In this document: piece by piece, positions 43,340 to 53,961 of the stretch
Position numbering within the stretch: the first letter of the stretch is position 1
Layout of the letters: the number at the start of each line of letters is the position of its first letter
NCBI RefSeq assembly: GCF_000613945.1
Contig: NZ_BAJY01000002.1
Coordinates: 1 to 64,000 of the forward strand
Direction of reading: 5' to 3'
DNA from: Prevotella falsenii DSM 22864 = JCM 15124
GTDB taxonomy: Bacteria > Bacteroidota > Bacteroidia > Bacteroidales > Bacteroidaceae
Length of the DNA stretch: 64,000 nt
Notes under the pieces: model-generated
Databases searched by the model: none
What the model was told of the DNA's origin: nothing
Seen by the model: the letters and a program-made list of their open reading frames with translations, nothing else
Made by a program: the position numbers and the translations under genes

Positions 43340-44367
43340 TTAAATATTAAGCTTTCTTAGAATGGTTTTGTTTAATGCCTGCACTTTTCTGCTTTGTTTG
43401 TTTATGTTGCAGCGTATCAGGTCGATGTTCGAGAATAACTGTGAAAATGATGTCTGTATCATATTGGGTTGTTGTTGCTTTTTATGTTTGTTGGGGTTTA
43501 CAACAACCTTAATTCCTTTGCGGATAAGTTTAATATCGACATCGGTTCCTGCCATAATAGGGTCGCCATCGAAATGTATTACCCCTTCTTCCTTTCGGTG
43601 AATGTGTATGTGTTTCGCTTTGAATGTTTTTATTTTTGAGTTTTTATCAAGTGTTTTGTTGAACATTTCTATCGCTACTTGCGGTGCTTCGAGTATGTCG
43701 AAAGGCTCCATAATGATAATATCCAGCAGTCCGTCGCTCATAGAGGCTTGTGGTGCAATGTAGCATTGTTGCCATATTGCGAGGCATTTGCTACCGATAT
43801 AAGAAATGCTTTATAATGATGTATTCCCTCATCGTCCTCAATATCGTATGTCTGTGGCTCATACTTTAATCCTTCTTCCAATACTTTCTGAACGTAGGTA
43901 ATAACGCCACGCTTGCCTGCTTCTGCGAACTTCATCGATATGAAAGCATCGAACCCCATTCCGCAAGTACAGAAAAACGGAATGTCGTTAATCGTACCGT
44001 AATCCAATTCGTGGATACATGCTTGATTTAATATTTGAAGACTTTTCTTTATATTTACAGGAATAGCCAGATGGCGTGCCAATCCGTTGCCCGACCCGGT
44101 AGGTATGATGCCGATAGCCGTATCCGTATTAACAAGTGCTTTGCCCACTTCGTTCACAGTTCCGTCGCCGCCTATCGCTGCCACAATGTCGATTTTATCC
44201 TGTGTTGCCTGTTGCGCCAACTCCGTAGCATGGCCGGCATATTCTGTGTTTGCTATTTGGTAATCGAATAAATCTTTATCAATATACTTGTCGATTAATT
44301 CGGGAATGGAATCCTTTCTACCAACTCCCGATTTAGGGTTCATTATGAATAGAATTTTCGTCTTCAT
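43340..44367 (-). pseudogene. Diacylglycerol/lipid kinase (YegS-like), frameshifted
   Basis: These kinases phosphorylate diacylglycerol or related lipids. The N-terminal part has IMNPKSGVGRKDS, the catalytic GGDGTVNEVG and PTGSGNGLARHL. Near 43763 the frame breaks after SQYGNNA: GC TAC should probably read GCC TAC (one C missing), giving YIAPQASMSDGLLDIII in the second frame. The rest (FDGDPIMAGTDVDIKL) is normal. Restored length is about 342 residues. It overlaps or abuts trmN6, suggesting co-transcription. Confidence 0.85.
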
Positions 44368-44504
44368 ATATCACTCTTTGTTTCCTTTGAGGGAATTAAC
44401 AAACAAAATTACATATTTATCAATATTTCGTCATTATTTTATAGTGAAAAAACTTTAATTAGTTAATCAATTAATAATTAATGCCATATTTCAACAAAAA
44501 ATTG

Positions 44505-44512
44505 TATCTTTG
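44505..44512 (+). promoter_or_regulatory. Probable -7 box of serine palmitoyltransferase
   Basis: TATCTTTG lies 43 bases before the start at 44556. The -33 region is AT-rich without a clear TTTG. Confidence 0.5.
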
Positions 44513-44555
44513 CAGCCTAAAGAAAAACGTAGCTTATGCTACACCTAATTTATAT

Positions 44556-45745
44556 ATGGGACAGTTACAAGAAAAGTACAAAAGTTACCGTGAGCCGCAA
44601 AAATTTATGGAAATGGGAGTATATCCATATTTCGCGAAATCACAAGCAAGCAAGGCACGGAGGTTACTGATGTCGATGGGCATAAAATTTTAATGTTCGG
44701 TTCTAATGCCTACACAGGTTTGCCAAACGACCCAAGGGTTATAGAGGCTGGCAAGAAAGCCTTAGACAAATATGGTTCAGGTTGTGCCGGTAGCCGATTT
44801 CTGAATGGAACACTTGATTTACACGTACAATTGGAGAGAGAACTCGCAGAGTATATGCACAAAGACGATGTTCTTTGTTTCTCAACAGGGTTTTCTGTAA
44901 ATTCGGGTGTTTTGGCATCGGTAGTAGGCCGTGGTGATTATATTATCTGCGACGACCGCGACCACGCAAGTATTGTAGACGGAAGACGATTAAGTTTTGC
45001 CACACAGCTCCATTACAAGCACAACGATATGGAAGACCTTGAGCGGGTATTGCAGAAGTTGCCTCAAGAAGCCATTAAGCTCATCGTGGTCGATGGCGTC
45101 TTCTCGATGGAGGGCGACCTTGCAAATCTTCCTGAAATCGTAAGGTTGAAGCATAAGTATAACTGCTCTGTCATGGTAGACGAGGCTCACGGATTGGGCG
45201 TTTTCGGCAAGCAGGGTAGAGGAGTTTGCGAGCATTTCGGCTTAACCGACGATATAGACCTTATCATGGGAACTTTCTCAAAGAGCCTTGCTTCCATTGG
45301 CGGTTTCATCGCAGGCGACAAGGATACCATCAACTTCTTGCGCCACACGTGCAGAACTTATATCTTCTCTGCAAGTAACACACCGGCTGCCACAGCTGCC
45401 GCATTAGAAGCTCTACACATTATGCAGGCAGAACCCGAACGCCAAGAACACCTATGGGAAGTTACAAACTATGCCTTGCAGCGTTTCCGTGAAGAAGGTT
45501 TCGAGATTGGCGACACAGCAAGTCCGATAATCCCACTTTATGTACGCGATATTCAGAAAACATTTATTGTTACCAAAATGGCTTACGATGCCGGTGTATT
45601 CATCAATCCTGTTATTCCACCGGCCTGTGCTCCGCAAGATACACTCGTAAGATTTGCACTTATGGCAACACATACAAAAGAACAGGTTGAACGGGGTGTA
45701 GTAATCCTAAAGAAGATTTTCCAAGAACAAGGCATTATCAAATAG
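44556..45745 (+). pseudogene. spt: Serine palmitoyltransferase-type alpha-oxoamine synthase, frameshifted
   Basis: Serine palmitoyltransferase condenses serine with palmitoyl-CoA, the first step of sphingolipid synthesis, a Bacteroidales trait. The N-terminus MGQLQEKYKSYREPQKFMEM is followed by a frame break at 44632-44634: TTCGC should read TTCCGC (one C missing). The second frame reads EITSKQGTEVTDVDGHKILM and joins the long remainder. PLP lysine: GTFSKSLASIGGF. SPT is favoured over KBL or ALA synthase by the N-terminus and by residues such as CAGSRFLNGTLDLH. Restored length is 396 residues, the family norm. Confidence 0.85.
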
Positions 45746-45786
45746 TTTTTATTTGATATTTGCTAAAGCCTTGTGGTGAAATATAA

Positions 45787-45832
45787 AAGACTTGCAATCG
45801 CTGATAAATATGCGGTTGCAAGTCTTCTTTTT
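45787..45832 (+). terminator. Terminator after serine palmitoyltransferase
   Basis: AAGACTTGCAATCGC (45787-45801) pairs with GCGGTTGCAAGTCTT (45812-45826), followed by CTTTTTT. Confidence 0.85.
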
Positions 45833-46081
45833 TATCTTAATCTCTCGAAAGCACCATACGTTTGACCACATCTATTGGTTCTGTAGGATTTTATTGGTGA
45901 AACGACTTTCTTCTTGTTTGCTTATTGTAATTGCTAAAACACATAGAAAAGAGTAGATAGCATCTGTAAGGGCTTGTTTCTTCATCTTCCTAACCACTAA
46001 GGAAAAGTGGACTGAATATGTGAAATGCGATAAATCGCACCCCCTACGATACAACTATGATTTGTGCATCAAATCACCTTT

Positions 46082-46275
46082 ATTTTGTAAAGATAATTCT
46101 GTTAAAAAGTGATATAATCGCTTTGGCGTTGCGAAACCGTAGGTTTTGCGTTGTAAAACCTACGCTTTTACCGTGCAAAACCTACGGTTTTGGAACGCAA
46201 AACAATAGGTTTTGTAATGCGCTGATAAATAAATAGTTACGCAACAGTTATGTTTGCGAAAAATATTTACGTTTT
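46082..46275 (+). repeat. Brick-array element, copy F
   Basis: This full forward copy has leading end ATTTTGTAAAGATAATTCTG, four bricks at 46133-46220, and a trailing end finishing GAAAAATATTTACG. It is immediately followed by about 110 bp and then a MITE-like element. The whole 450-bp block is collinear with copy I at 55.8-56.2 kb. The preceding stretch (45833-46081) shows no gene. Confidence 0.85.
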
Positions 46276-46387
46276 TATTGCCTTTTTTCCGTTCTTTTCT
46301 CGTTCCTCGAAAAGTGCTTTTTCTCGCCATAACAGTGCTTAAATAAATTTGGCATTGCTCATTTGGCGGAACGAAAACGTTCATGGA

Positions 46388-46531
46388 TAACGTGAGGCAG
46401 GTGTAGGAATTTGAAGACGAAGATACTTCACTTCTTCGTGATTATAAGCATATTAAATCATAATCAAGTTCTTTCTTCAAGTATCTCTATGAATAGTATA
46501 TTGGCGTAGTTAGCATATCGAACTCACGTTA
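46388..46531 (+). mobile_element. MITE-like element, copy 1
   Basis: The 144-bp element has imperfect inverted ends: TAACGTGAGG... on the left, CGAACTCACGTTA (46519-46531) on the right. The interior (ACTTCACTTCTTCGTGATTA, then TAAGCATATTAAATCATAA) matches copies at 21.7 and 56.1 kb. It has no coding capacity for a transposase, so it would need one in trans. Confidence 0.65.
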
Positions 46532-46545
46532 TTACAGCAAACAAA

Positions 46546-46588
46546 ACACAAAGAGCCGATTCTCGATACGAAAGTCGGCTCTTTGTGT
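46546..46588 (-). terminator. Terminator downstream of hisS
   Basis: ACACAAAGAGCCGA (46546-46559) pairs exactly with TCGGCTCTTTGTGT (46575-46588). On the minus strand it is followed by TTTTGTTTG, ending the fur-purA-hisS transcript. Confidence 0.75.
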
Positions 46589-46662
46589 TTCTGAAAATTA
46601 CAAGTTCTGTGGCATGAAACAGCAACCGGCTTTCCGTGCAACAGCACTTTATTTCCTTATAT

Positions 46663-48036
46663 TTAGGGGTTGCTTGATGTTACTTTCTCTATTAGGTCGT
46701 CGGGCGAAACAAGTATCTGTTCGCCTGTATTCATATTCTTCAAAGTAAGTTTCCCTTGTTCTATTTCGTTATCGCCTGCAAGAACAACGAACGGAATGTG
46801 CTTTGCGTTTGCATAAGCCATTTGTTTTTTCATCTTTGCAGCGTCGGGGAATATCTCCGTTCTGATATTTGCCTGTCTTGCTTTTGCTACAAACGGCAAC
46901 ACGTAGCTTGTTTCTTTATCGCCAAAGTTAATGAATAGCAGCTGTGTATCGCTGATACTTTCTTTCGGATAAAGGTTTAACGCGTTGAGAACATCGTAGA
47001 TACGGTCTGCACCAAAGCTGAAACCAACACCCGAGAGGTTAGGCATTCCGAATATTCCCGTAAGATTATCGTAGCGTCCGCCGCCTGTAATAGAACCGAT
47101 TTCAACGTCCAAAGCCTTCACTTCAAATATTGCGCCTGTATAATAGTTCAGTCCGCGCGCTAAAGTTAAGTCGAGTTGTATTTCATTTTTCAGCTCTATT
47201 TGCTTCAAAACATCAAGAATATACCTTGTCTCCTCCACTCCCTTCAGTCCTGTTTCGCTGTTTTCAAGCACTTCAGCTATCGTGTTCAGCTTGTCATCGT
47301 TGCTGCCGCTTAACTGTATTATAGGTTGCAGTTTCTCTATGGAAGACTTTGACAACCCTTCCTTTTCAAGCTCGGCATTCACCGATTCAAGCCCAATCTT
47401 GTCGAGTTTGTCGATAGCTGTCGTGATTTGGACAATCTTTTCCTGCTCGCCAATTACTTCTGCGATACCCGAAAGTATCTTGCGATTGTTTATTTTAATC
47501 TGTACTCGGATACCAAACTTTGTGAAAACGGTGTCGATAATCTGCATCAACTCCACTTCGTTGAGCAGAGAATCGGAGCCGACAATGTCGGCATCGCATT
47601 GATAAAATTCACGATAACGCCCTTTTTGTGGTCGGTCAGCACGCCAAACGGGTTGTATCTGATAGCGTTTGAAAGGCATTTGCAACTCTTCGCGGTGCAT
47701 TACAACGTATCGTGCAAACGGAACAGTAAGGTCGTAGCGCAATCCTTTCTCTGCAAGTTTGGTCTGCAACTTCAACGGATTGCGCGCTAAAAGCTCCTCA
47801 TCGATAGTGTTTTTAAGGAAATCGCCTGAGTTTAAAATCTTAAAAAGCAACTTGTCGCCCTCTTCTCCATACTTTCCCATCAGGGTTTGGAGGGTTTCCA
47901 TTGCAGGCGTTTCTATCTGTTGGAAGCCATAAAGCGCATACACGCTCTTTATCGTGTCGAATATATAATTTCGTTTTGCCATCTCATCGGGACCGAAATC
48001 GCGCGTTCCCTTTGGGATAGAAGGTTTATTTGCCAT
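46663..48036 (-). CDS. hisS: Histidyl-tRNA synthetase
   Basis: This class II synthetase charges tRNA-His. The 457-residue product starts [19 protein letters not shown]. Motif 2 is [20 protein letters not shown], the histidine-binding [14 protein letters not shown] follows, and GGGRYDNL is present. The C-terminal anticodon-binding domain is complete. The start lies 5 bases after the purA stop, so the genes are surely co-transcribed. Confidence 0.96.
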   Translation of the reverse strand: MANKPSIPKGTRDFGPDEMAKRNYIFDTIKSVYALYGFQQIETPAMETLQTLMGKYGEEGDKLLFKILNSGDFLKNTIDEELLARNPLKLQTKLAEKGLRYDLTVPFARYVVMHREELQMPFKRYQIQPVWRADRPQKGRYREFYQCDADIVGSDSLLNEVELMQIIDTVFTKFGIRVQIKINNRKILSGIAEVIGEQEKIVQITTAIDKLDKIGLESVNAELEKEGLSKSSIEKLQPIIQLSGSNDDKLNTIAEVLENSETGLKGVEETRYILDVLKQIELKNEIQLDLTLARGLNYYTGAIFEVKALDVEIGSITGGGRYDNLTGIFGMPNLSGVGFSFGADRIYDVLNALNLYPKESISDTQLLFINFGDKETSYVLPFVAKARQANIRTEIFPDAAKMKKQMAYANAKHIPFVVLAGDNEIEQGKLTLKNMNTGEQILVSPDDLIEKVTSSNP

Positions 48037-48041
48037 CGTCG

Positions 48042-49319
48042 TTATTTTCTTATTATAGTTTGTTCTCGGTCCGGACCTATTGAGATAACACCTATTCGTG
48101 TTTCCAAGAAGTCTTCAAGGAACTTCACATAATCGCTGAATTCTTTCGGGAATTGTGCTTCGTCGGTGAGTTGTGTCATATCTGTATGCCAACCTTTCAG
48201 CTCTTTGTAAATTGGCTTCACGTTACTAATATCGTATGGCAACTCTTCGGTTGTTTCGCCGTTCGGCAGTTCGTAGCCAACACAAACCTTAATTGTGTCG
48301 AACGTATCGAGCACGTCGCTCTTCATCATGATGAGTTCTGTTACACCATTCACCATTATCGAATAGCGCAGTTGCACCAAGTCTATCCAGCCACAACGGC
48401 GTTTTCTGCCTGTAACGGCACCGTATTCGTGTCCTAAGTCGCACAGTTTTTCGCCTGTTTCATCGAAGAGTTCGGTTGGGAAAGGCCCTGAACCAACTCG
48501 GGTACAGTAGGCTTTCATAATGCCAAACACATTGCCTATCTTGTTAGGTCCTATGCCCAGACCCGTACAAGCACCTGCGGAAATGGTGTTCGATGAAGTA
48601 ACAAAAGGATAAGAACCGAAGTCTATGTCGAGCATCGTGCCTTGTGCGCCTTCGCAAAGAATGCGTTTGCCTGCACGAAGTGTATGGTTTATTTCGTGTT
48701 CCGAATCAACAAAGCGGAAGTTCTTCATATATTCCACGCCCTCCAACCATTGCTTTTCGGTTTCCTCAAAGCCGTCAAAGTCTGTCCAACCCATTGAGTT
48801 CAACTGTTTAAGGTGGCGTTCCTTGTGCTTCTGATATTTGCTTTCAAAGTCGTTCAGTATATCGCCTACACGCAAACCGTTCCTGCTTGTCTTGTCTGTA
48901 TAGGTAGGACCGATGCCTTTACCGGTAGTTCCCACCAGCTCTTTTCCCTTTGCAGCTTCGCTTGCCTTATCCAATATTCTGTGTGTAGGCATAATAAGGT
49001 GTGCCTTTTTGGAAATGTAAAGCCGTTCAAAGAGCGGGTGTCCCGATGCCGCCAAGTCTTCTGCTTCTTTCATAAACAAGTCCGGCGCAAGCACAACTCC
49101 ATTGCCAATGATGTTTATCTTTCCACCTTGGAAGATGCCGGAGGGGATAGAGCGCAGCACATACTTCTCTCCTTCAAACTCTAAAGTATGCCCTGCATTG
49201 GGTCCTCCCTGAAAGCGTGCCACAACATCGTAGTGCGGTGTAAGCACATCGACTATCTTTCCCTTTCCTTCGTCGCCCCACTGTAATCCCAATAGGACAT
49301 CAACTTTACCTGTTTCCAT
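48042..49319 (-). CDS. purA: Adenylosuccinate synthetase
   Basis: PurA couples IMP and aspartate with GTP hydrolysis, the first committed step to AMP. The 425-residue protein has the GTP-binding [14 protein letters not shown], the IMP-binding [20 protein letters not shown], and [10 protein letters not shown]. It sits between fur (overlapping by about 14 bases once that frame is repaired) and hisS in a tight operon. Confidence 0.96.
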   Translation of the reverse strand: METGKVDVLLGLQWGDEGKGKIVDVLTPHYDVVARFQGGPNAGHTLEFEGEKYVLRSIPSGIFQGGKINIIGNGVVLAPDLFMKEAEDLAASGHPLFERLYISKKAHLIMPTHRILDKASEAAKGKELVGTTGKGIGPTYTDKTSRNGLRVGDILNDFESKYQKHKERHLKQLNSMGWTDFDGFEETEKQWLEGVEYMKNFRFVDSEHEINHTLRAGKRILCEGAQGTMLDIDFGSYPFVTSSNTISAGACTGLGIGPNKIGNVFGIMKAYCTRVGSGPFPTELFDETGEKLCDLGHEYGAVTGRKRRCGWIDLVQLRYSIMVNGVTELIMMKSDVLDTFDTIKVCVGYELPNGETTEELPYDISNVKPIYKELKGWHTDMTQLTDEAQFPKEFSDYVKFLEDFLETRIGVISIGPDREQTIIRK

Positions 49320-49802
49320 TCGTCTTTATCTTGTTTTTTACTTTGTTACGTTCGCGTGAGAGTTTTGCCTGACAACGTGAACAGACGCCATATATATATA
49401 AGGAGAAGCCATCTTTGCGAAAACGCGTAAACTTTGTTTCGGCAATAGCTCCGTTATCGGTGTCGATTCTATCTCCGTTACAACTCCACAAACGGTACAT
49501 ATCTGATGTATATGGTCGTCATTATTATAGCAAGCCTCGTATTTGGTTTGCCCTATAAAACGATGACGCACAACCAAGCGCAGCTCTATGAAGAGCCGCA
49601 TTGTATTATAAAGTGTGGCACGCGATACTCTGAAGCTCTCTTCCAACATCTTTTCGCCCAATTCTTCTAGCGAAAAATGCCCTTGCATATCATAAACCGC
49701 ATCAAGAATGGCAAATCTTTCCGTGGTCTTTCTGTGATTATTCATCTCAAGATAGCCATCGAGTATGTTCCTAACTTTTTCTTTGACTATATCTTTAGTC
49801 AC
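49306..49802 (-). pseudogene. fur: Fur-family metalloregulator, frameshifted
   Basis: Fur-type proteins are metal-dependent repressors. The DNA-binding half is intact (TTERFAILDAVYDMQGHFSL, SFRVSRATLYNTMRLF). The first zinc pair CTVCG is followed by EIES, then the frame breaks at about 49449-49452: GAG CTA should read GAG GCT (one G missing). The second frame gives AIAETKFTRFRKDGFSLYIY and GVCSRCQAK, containing the second Cys pair. Restored length is about 165 residues. Fur, PerR or Zur cannot be separated by eye. As read, the metal-binding C-terminus would be lost. Confidence 0.8.
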
Positions 49803-50020
49803 GATTCACTGATTAAATTTCCACAAAGTTAAGGTTTTTTTCCGAACAAATATAAATAAGGGAAATAAAAAAAAAGTTAAAGATAAAGGCAAGATGGAAG
49901 AATAGAAACTTTATGAAGGCTTATCATTCGGTTTAAACCTCCGGAATGGAAAAGGCTTTCCAATCGCTATGCTGCTGCTCGTTCGTTCCTTATTTCAAGA
50001 ATGCAAAGAAAGCCGCAAAA
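49803..50020. other. Intergenic stretch upstream of fur
   Basis: AT-rich sequence with a short hairpin (GGAAAAGGCTTTCC near 49948). I could not place a convincing minus-strand promoter for the fur operon, although one is expected here. Confidence 0.3.
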
Positions 50021-50188
50021 GTGCAAATGTTTTTCACGGACGCAACTATTGTATAACCATCTTGTTATCAACGCATTGCAAAACCTATTGTTTTGCGTTT
50101 CAAAAGCGGCTGTTTTGCACGGTAAAACCTACGGTTTCGCAACGCCAAAACGCAATTGTCGGTTTTCAAGAGAATTATCTTTACAGAA
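50021..50188 (-). repeat. Brick-array element, copy G (three bricks)
   Basis: This reverse copy begins GTGCAAATGTTTTTCACG and ends AATTATCTTTACAG. It has only three 22-bp bricks; the facing partner brick seen in copy A is missing, so the perfect long stem cannot form. It lies just downstream of the AlkD-like gene. Confidence 0.8.
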
Positions 50189-50249
50189 AAGAGGCACCGA
50201 CTTGTTGATACAGCCGATACCTCTTTATGGTGTTGCAATATTTATTTGC

Positions 50250-50867
50250 TTACAATATATCGAACTTCTTCAATGCCTTTTTGGCTATGGTTTCGTATTC
50301 GTCGCCTAAATCGCAGAAGCGCATTACGCAGCGATAAGCGGCTTGTTTTGCAGCCAAATCGTTACCATCGAGGGCTGTTTCCGCTTGGTCGAGGAACTCA
50401 TTCATACCTCGTTCGTTGGGTTCTTTACCGTCAGAAAACAGACAAGCCAACGTCTGAAAGCCACACGTTTGGTACAAACTCTTATCGGACGCAAGGCATT
50501 GATAAGCCAACGATGGAGCAAAGTCTAAATATCGAAGCAGATTGAACGAAAGAAGTTCTGCGATTTCCTGCGTCGGTATTTGTTCCAACCAGATGTCTGC
50601 AATTTCCGGCAACATTTTCTCGGCCGGCATTATGTAGGTTGCAAGTATCTTACACTCGCGGCTGTTCTCTTTCCAAAGTGCAATCGCCAAGTCGTAATCC
50701 TTGCCATATTCTTTTGCTATTTTCCGCAGATTAACTAAGTCTATTCCCCAATTTACTTTGTATTCTGCCCCTTTCTCACGCATCGACTGAGCAGTAACAC
50801 CATTCATGAACAAGCGAAACGATTGCTTTATCTGCTTTAGTTTATCGTGCGTTTCTTCTGTCATCAT
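50250..50867 (-). CDS. AlkD-like DNA alkylation repair protein
   Basis: The 205-residue all-helical protein fits the HEAT-like AlkD family: NWGIDLVNLRKIAKEYGKDY, ALWKENSRECKILATYIMPA and the DLAAKQAAYRCVMRFCDLGD region. AlkD-type proteins excise alkylated bases. Several family branches, including this shorter one, are not proven enzymes. The start codon overlaps the stop of the M49 peptidase (ATGA), so translation is coupled. Confidence 0.8.
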   Translation of the reverse strand: MMTEETHDKLKQIKQSFRLFMNGVTAQSMREKGAEYKVNWGIDLVNLRKIAKEYGKDYDLAIALWKENSRECKILATYIMPAEKMLPEIADIWLEQIPTQEIAELLSFNLLRYLDFAPSLAYQCLASDKSLYQTCGFQTLACLFSDGKEPNERGMNEFLDQAETALDGNDLAAKQAAYRCVMRFCDLGDEYETIAKKALKKFDIL

Positions 50868-52853
50868 AAACTATAGTCTTTTGAATATCTCATCATTTGG
50901 TCTGTGTAGGTCTCGTTATAATCCAACTTTACATCAACTATTTGGTTATCAGAGCCATACTTTAAACTCATTACAGGATTTATAAAACCTTTGTAAGGGG
51001 CTATATTCAATCGTTCATAGCGTTGCAGAACTTCGGTATGAAGCGTCTTGTCTACCTTTATGGCGTAGCCTTCTACCAGTTCCCGCGCCTTATCGAAATC
51101 GCCCATGCCCTTTATTCGTTGTATTTCTGCAAGCTGTTGAGCAAATATCCGGCGCAACGCTGTATAGTCGTTGATGCGCACAAAGGTCTTTAGCTCGTTC
51201 GTCACACTATCGGACAGCTTCACAAACTCTATTACATTCTCCTCCTTACCCAATTCGTATGCCCACCATGCTATTAAGGCACGGTTCTGCATGTGCGATT
51301 CTTCTATCTGTTTATCGGGTTTGATGCGAGCTAACTGCGTCATCAAGCCATTCATTATATAGCTGTAATATTGCGCTTTGAAGGCTTCTTCCGATTGCAA
51401 CAGCCCCAATTCCAACAGCTTTTTGTCTGCCATATAGTAAAGCCCGAACAAGTCTGCCCTTGCCTCTTCTATGGTATTGCCATAATTCTTGAGCGAATCG
51501 GGGTCGGTTTCGGGAAGCAATTTGCCGCTACCATGCCCCAAACATTCGTGCAAATCCGTATGCAGTTCATCGGTTAAGTTGCCATAGGTATCTATCAACT
51601 CACGTGTTTGCGCATCAATAACAAACTCTTCTATGAACATTGCCTTTTGCTGCCATATCGTAAGCATGCGTAAGATTGGATATGGTAACACTTTTTGAAC
51701 CATATTCTGCCCTTATCCAATCGGCATTGGGCAGATTTATGCCAATAGCCGACGCAGGATATTCGTCGCCTCCAAGCATTGCCGCACAAACAACATTGGC
51801 AGTTACTCCCTTCACCACTTCTTTCTTGAAACGCTTATCCACAGGAGAATGGTTCTCAAACCACTGTGCGTTAGCCGAAATAGTTTGCGTTCGCTTTGTC
51901 GCTTCCAAGTTCTTGTAGTGCACTATGCCCTCCCATGAGCCTTTTAAGCCAAGCGCATCGCCATAAACTTCGATAAATCCGTTGATGAAATCCACTTGTC
52001 CGTTACATTCGGTAACCCATTTAATGGAGTATTTGTCAAAGTCTGCAAGGTCGCCCGAGGTATAATAAGCGATAAGTAAACGTATTATTTCTTTCTGGTC
52101 ATCATTCTCACAATAGGCAATTGCCTTGTTCAGCCAATGGATAATCTGCTCTATGGTTTTGCCATAACGTCCGTTCAGCTTCCAAACAACTTCTTCGAGC
52201 GTGTCCCCGCGCTTCACTAAAGTAGAGTTCAAACCAAACGACAACCGCTTATCGTCGGCAGTTTCTTTCTTCTCCGCATAGAAACGCTCCACCTCTTTTT
52301 GGCTGACACCCTCGTAATAATTGTTTGCCGATGTTTTTATTACGTCTGCTCCCTCTGCCTTGTTTACCCGTTTGGGCATACATACAGGGTTGAATATTAC
52401 TTCGCTTAATGTATTTATATGGTCTGTAAGAGATTCTTCTGCGCCAAGACCTAACTTTTCTTTGCCAACCGAACCCAACGCTTCGGCGAAATAACTGCGC
52501 GAGAAAGCGGGCACAAACTTGTCCATTGCATAATGATGATGGATACCACCGGCAAACCAAACTTTTTTCAAGTACAGTTCCAAAGCTTTAAAATCGTCGC
52601 TATCCTGCTTGTATCTTTCTGTAACGATACATTCTAAAGCCTTTCTTATCGGCAAGTTGTACTTACCGAACTGATGGAAAGTGATGTCGCGTCCCCACAA
52701 AGTAGCTTGTGCAAGACAGTATATATAGAGTTTTTTCTTTAGGGTAAGGTCTTCAAATCCATCTAAACGATAGCGCAACATCTGTATGTCGGCAAATCGT
52801 TCAGATGAATATCTAAAAGAATCTTCATTCATTTGCATTGTCGTTTTATTCAC
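50864..52853 (-). pseudogene. M49 (DPP III-like) zinc dipeptidyl-peptidase, frameshifted
   Basis: DPP III-type enzymes remove dipeptides from oligopeptides. The upstream frame (52853 to 51615) has the expected N-terminal domain. The downstream frame (to 50864) carries the zinc motif HECLGH in LHTDLHECLGHGSGKLLP and the third ligand in EEARADLFGLYY. They break at about 51635-51642: after AAKGN one frame reads VHRR while the other reads FIEEFVIDAQTREL. The shift needs two missing bases or one extra base, unlike most others here. Restored length is about 663 residues. No signal peptide is seen. It follows an AraC-type regulator by overlap. Confidence 0.82.
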
Positions 52854-53307
52854 TTTTACTTGCTTCGCCCTTGCCGGCAGCGTCCTTGTTTGCCGACTTC
52901 CGAGCGTTCAATTTGTACTCACGGGGTGTCATTCCGTTTATACGATAGAAAGAAGCATAGAACGACTGGCGATTAGCAAAGCCGACCATATCGCTAACAT
53001 CTTCCATATTCAAGTCCTTGTACTTTTCCGATGAAAGAATATTCATAGCCTCTTCTATTCTGAATTTATTTACAAATGAAGTATAGTTCATATTGAACTT
53101 TACGTTCACCACAGCAGAGATGTATCTTGTGTTGGTATTCAAATCTTCCGCAAGTTGCTTTGCAGAATAGCTCTTATCCCGATACTTCTGTTGAAAGAGT
53201 ATTACATTGAGAATTTGATCCTTCAACTCTTCCATTAACCTTTGACTTACAAGACCGCGATAGGCAGCCGTTTTCGCCTTCTTTTCTGTTATATTATACT
53301 TTCCCAT
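52846..53307 (-). CDS. AraC-type regulator (DNA-binding domain only)
   Basis: The 153-residue protein has the two HTH motifs of AraC/XylS: SAKQLAEDLNTNTRYISAVV and MEDVSDMVGFANRQSFYASF, ending with INGMTPREYKLNARK. There is no sensor domain. The coding end overlaps the start of the M49 peptidase gene by 8 bases, so it probably regulates or is co-expressed with that operon. The tail is Lys/Ala-rich and of unknown use. Confidence 0.88.
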   Translation of the reverse strand: MGKYNITEKKAKTAAYRGLVSQRLMEELKDQILNVILFQQKYRDKSYSAKQLAEDLNTNTRYISAVVNVKFNMNYTSFVNKFRIEEAMNILSSEKYKDLNMEDVSDMVGFANRQSFYASFYRINGMTPREYKLNARKSANKDAAGKGEASKSE

Positions 53308-53352
53308 AATAGTTAAGCTTTAGATAAGTTACTGCTCAAATTGTTTCTTTTG

Positions 53353-53383
53353 CAAATATAAATATTTTTTTTTACAAAGTCAA
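53353..53383 (-). promoter_or_regulatory. Promoter of the AraC-M49-AlkD operon
   Basis: On the minus strand TTG (53383-53381), a 20-bp spacer and TATATTTG (53360-53353) match the Bacteroidetes consensus. It lies about 45 bases before the start at 53307. Confidence 0.65.
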
Positions 53384-53530
53384 TTATTAATCAAACTTTT
53401 TTCTAAAATATACTAATTCATAAGTTAAAAAGAGATAAACGAAGCATTTAGGTCTCACAATAACCGATTTTCCGGTAATTAAAAAGAAAGAAAAGTAACT
53501 TCATTTTAAACACGGAAAAGAGGCACTGAA

Positions 53531-53721
53531 AGTGTAAATATTCTTCGCAAGGCTACCTTTTGATTAACTACCTATCTATCAAAGCGTTGTAAAACCTATT
53601 GTTTTGCATTGCGAAAGCGGCTGTTTTGCACGGTAAAAGCGTAGGTTTTACATCGCAAAAGAGCCGCTTTCGCAATCCTAAATCGAAATTACCGTTTCCT
53701 CTTAGAATTACTTTTACAAAA
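53531..53721 (-). repeat. Brick-array element, copy H
   Basis: This reverse copy has ends GTGTAAATATTCTTCG and TTACTTTTACAAAACT and four bricks. The bricks are more diverged than in other copies (AAAGCGTAGGTTTT, AAAAGAGCCGCTTTCGC), so the facing pair is no longer perfect. Flanks (53384-53530, 53722-53890) show no gene. Confidence 0.8.
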
Positions 53722-53891
53722 CTGCCTTGCAACTATAACGATACAAAACCAACAAAATCTCCTCGCACAAGCAATTCCAAGTGAGGGGATTTCCGTTAGT
53801 TCGTTCTTCCCTGTAAAAGGAAAAAAGAGTTTATTGCTACATCGTTTTCCGTCCATATACGCCGGAAATGCCTTATTTTACCTTATAAAAC

Positions 53892-53922
53892 TTGCTGCAT
53901 ATAAAAAATATTTATAATATTG
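53892..53922 (+). promoter_or_regulatory. Promoter of the TPR-AraC regulator
   Basis: TTG (53892-53894), 20 bases and TAATATTG (53915-53922), one mismatch from the -7 consensus, lie 39 bases before the start. Confidence 0.55.
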
Positions 53923-53961
53923 CAGTAGAATAAGAACATCTAACAAAATAATAGTTAATAC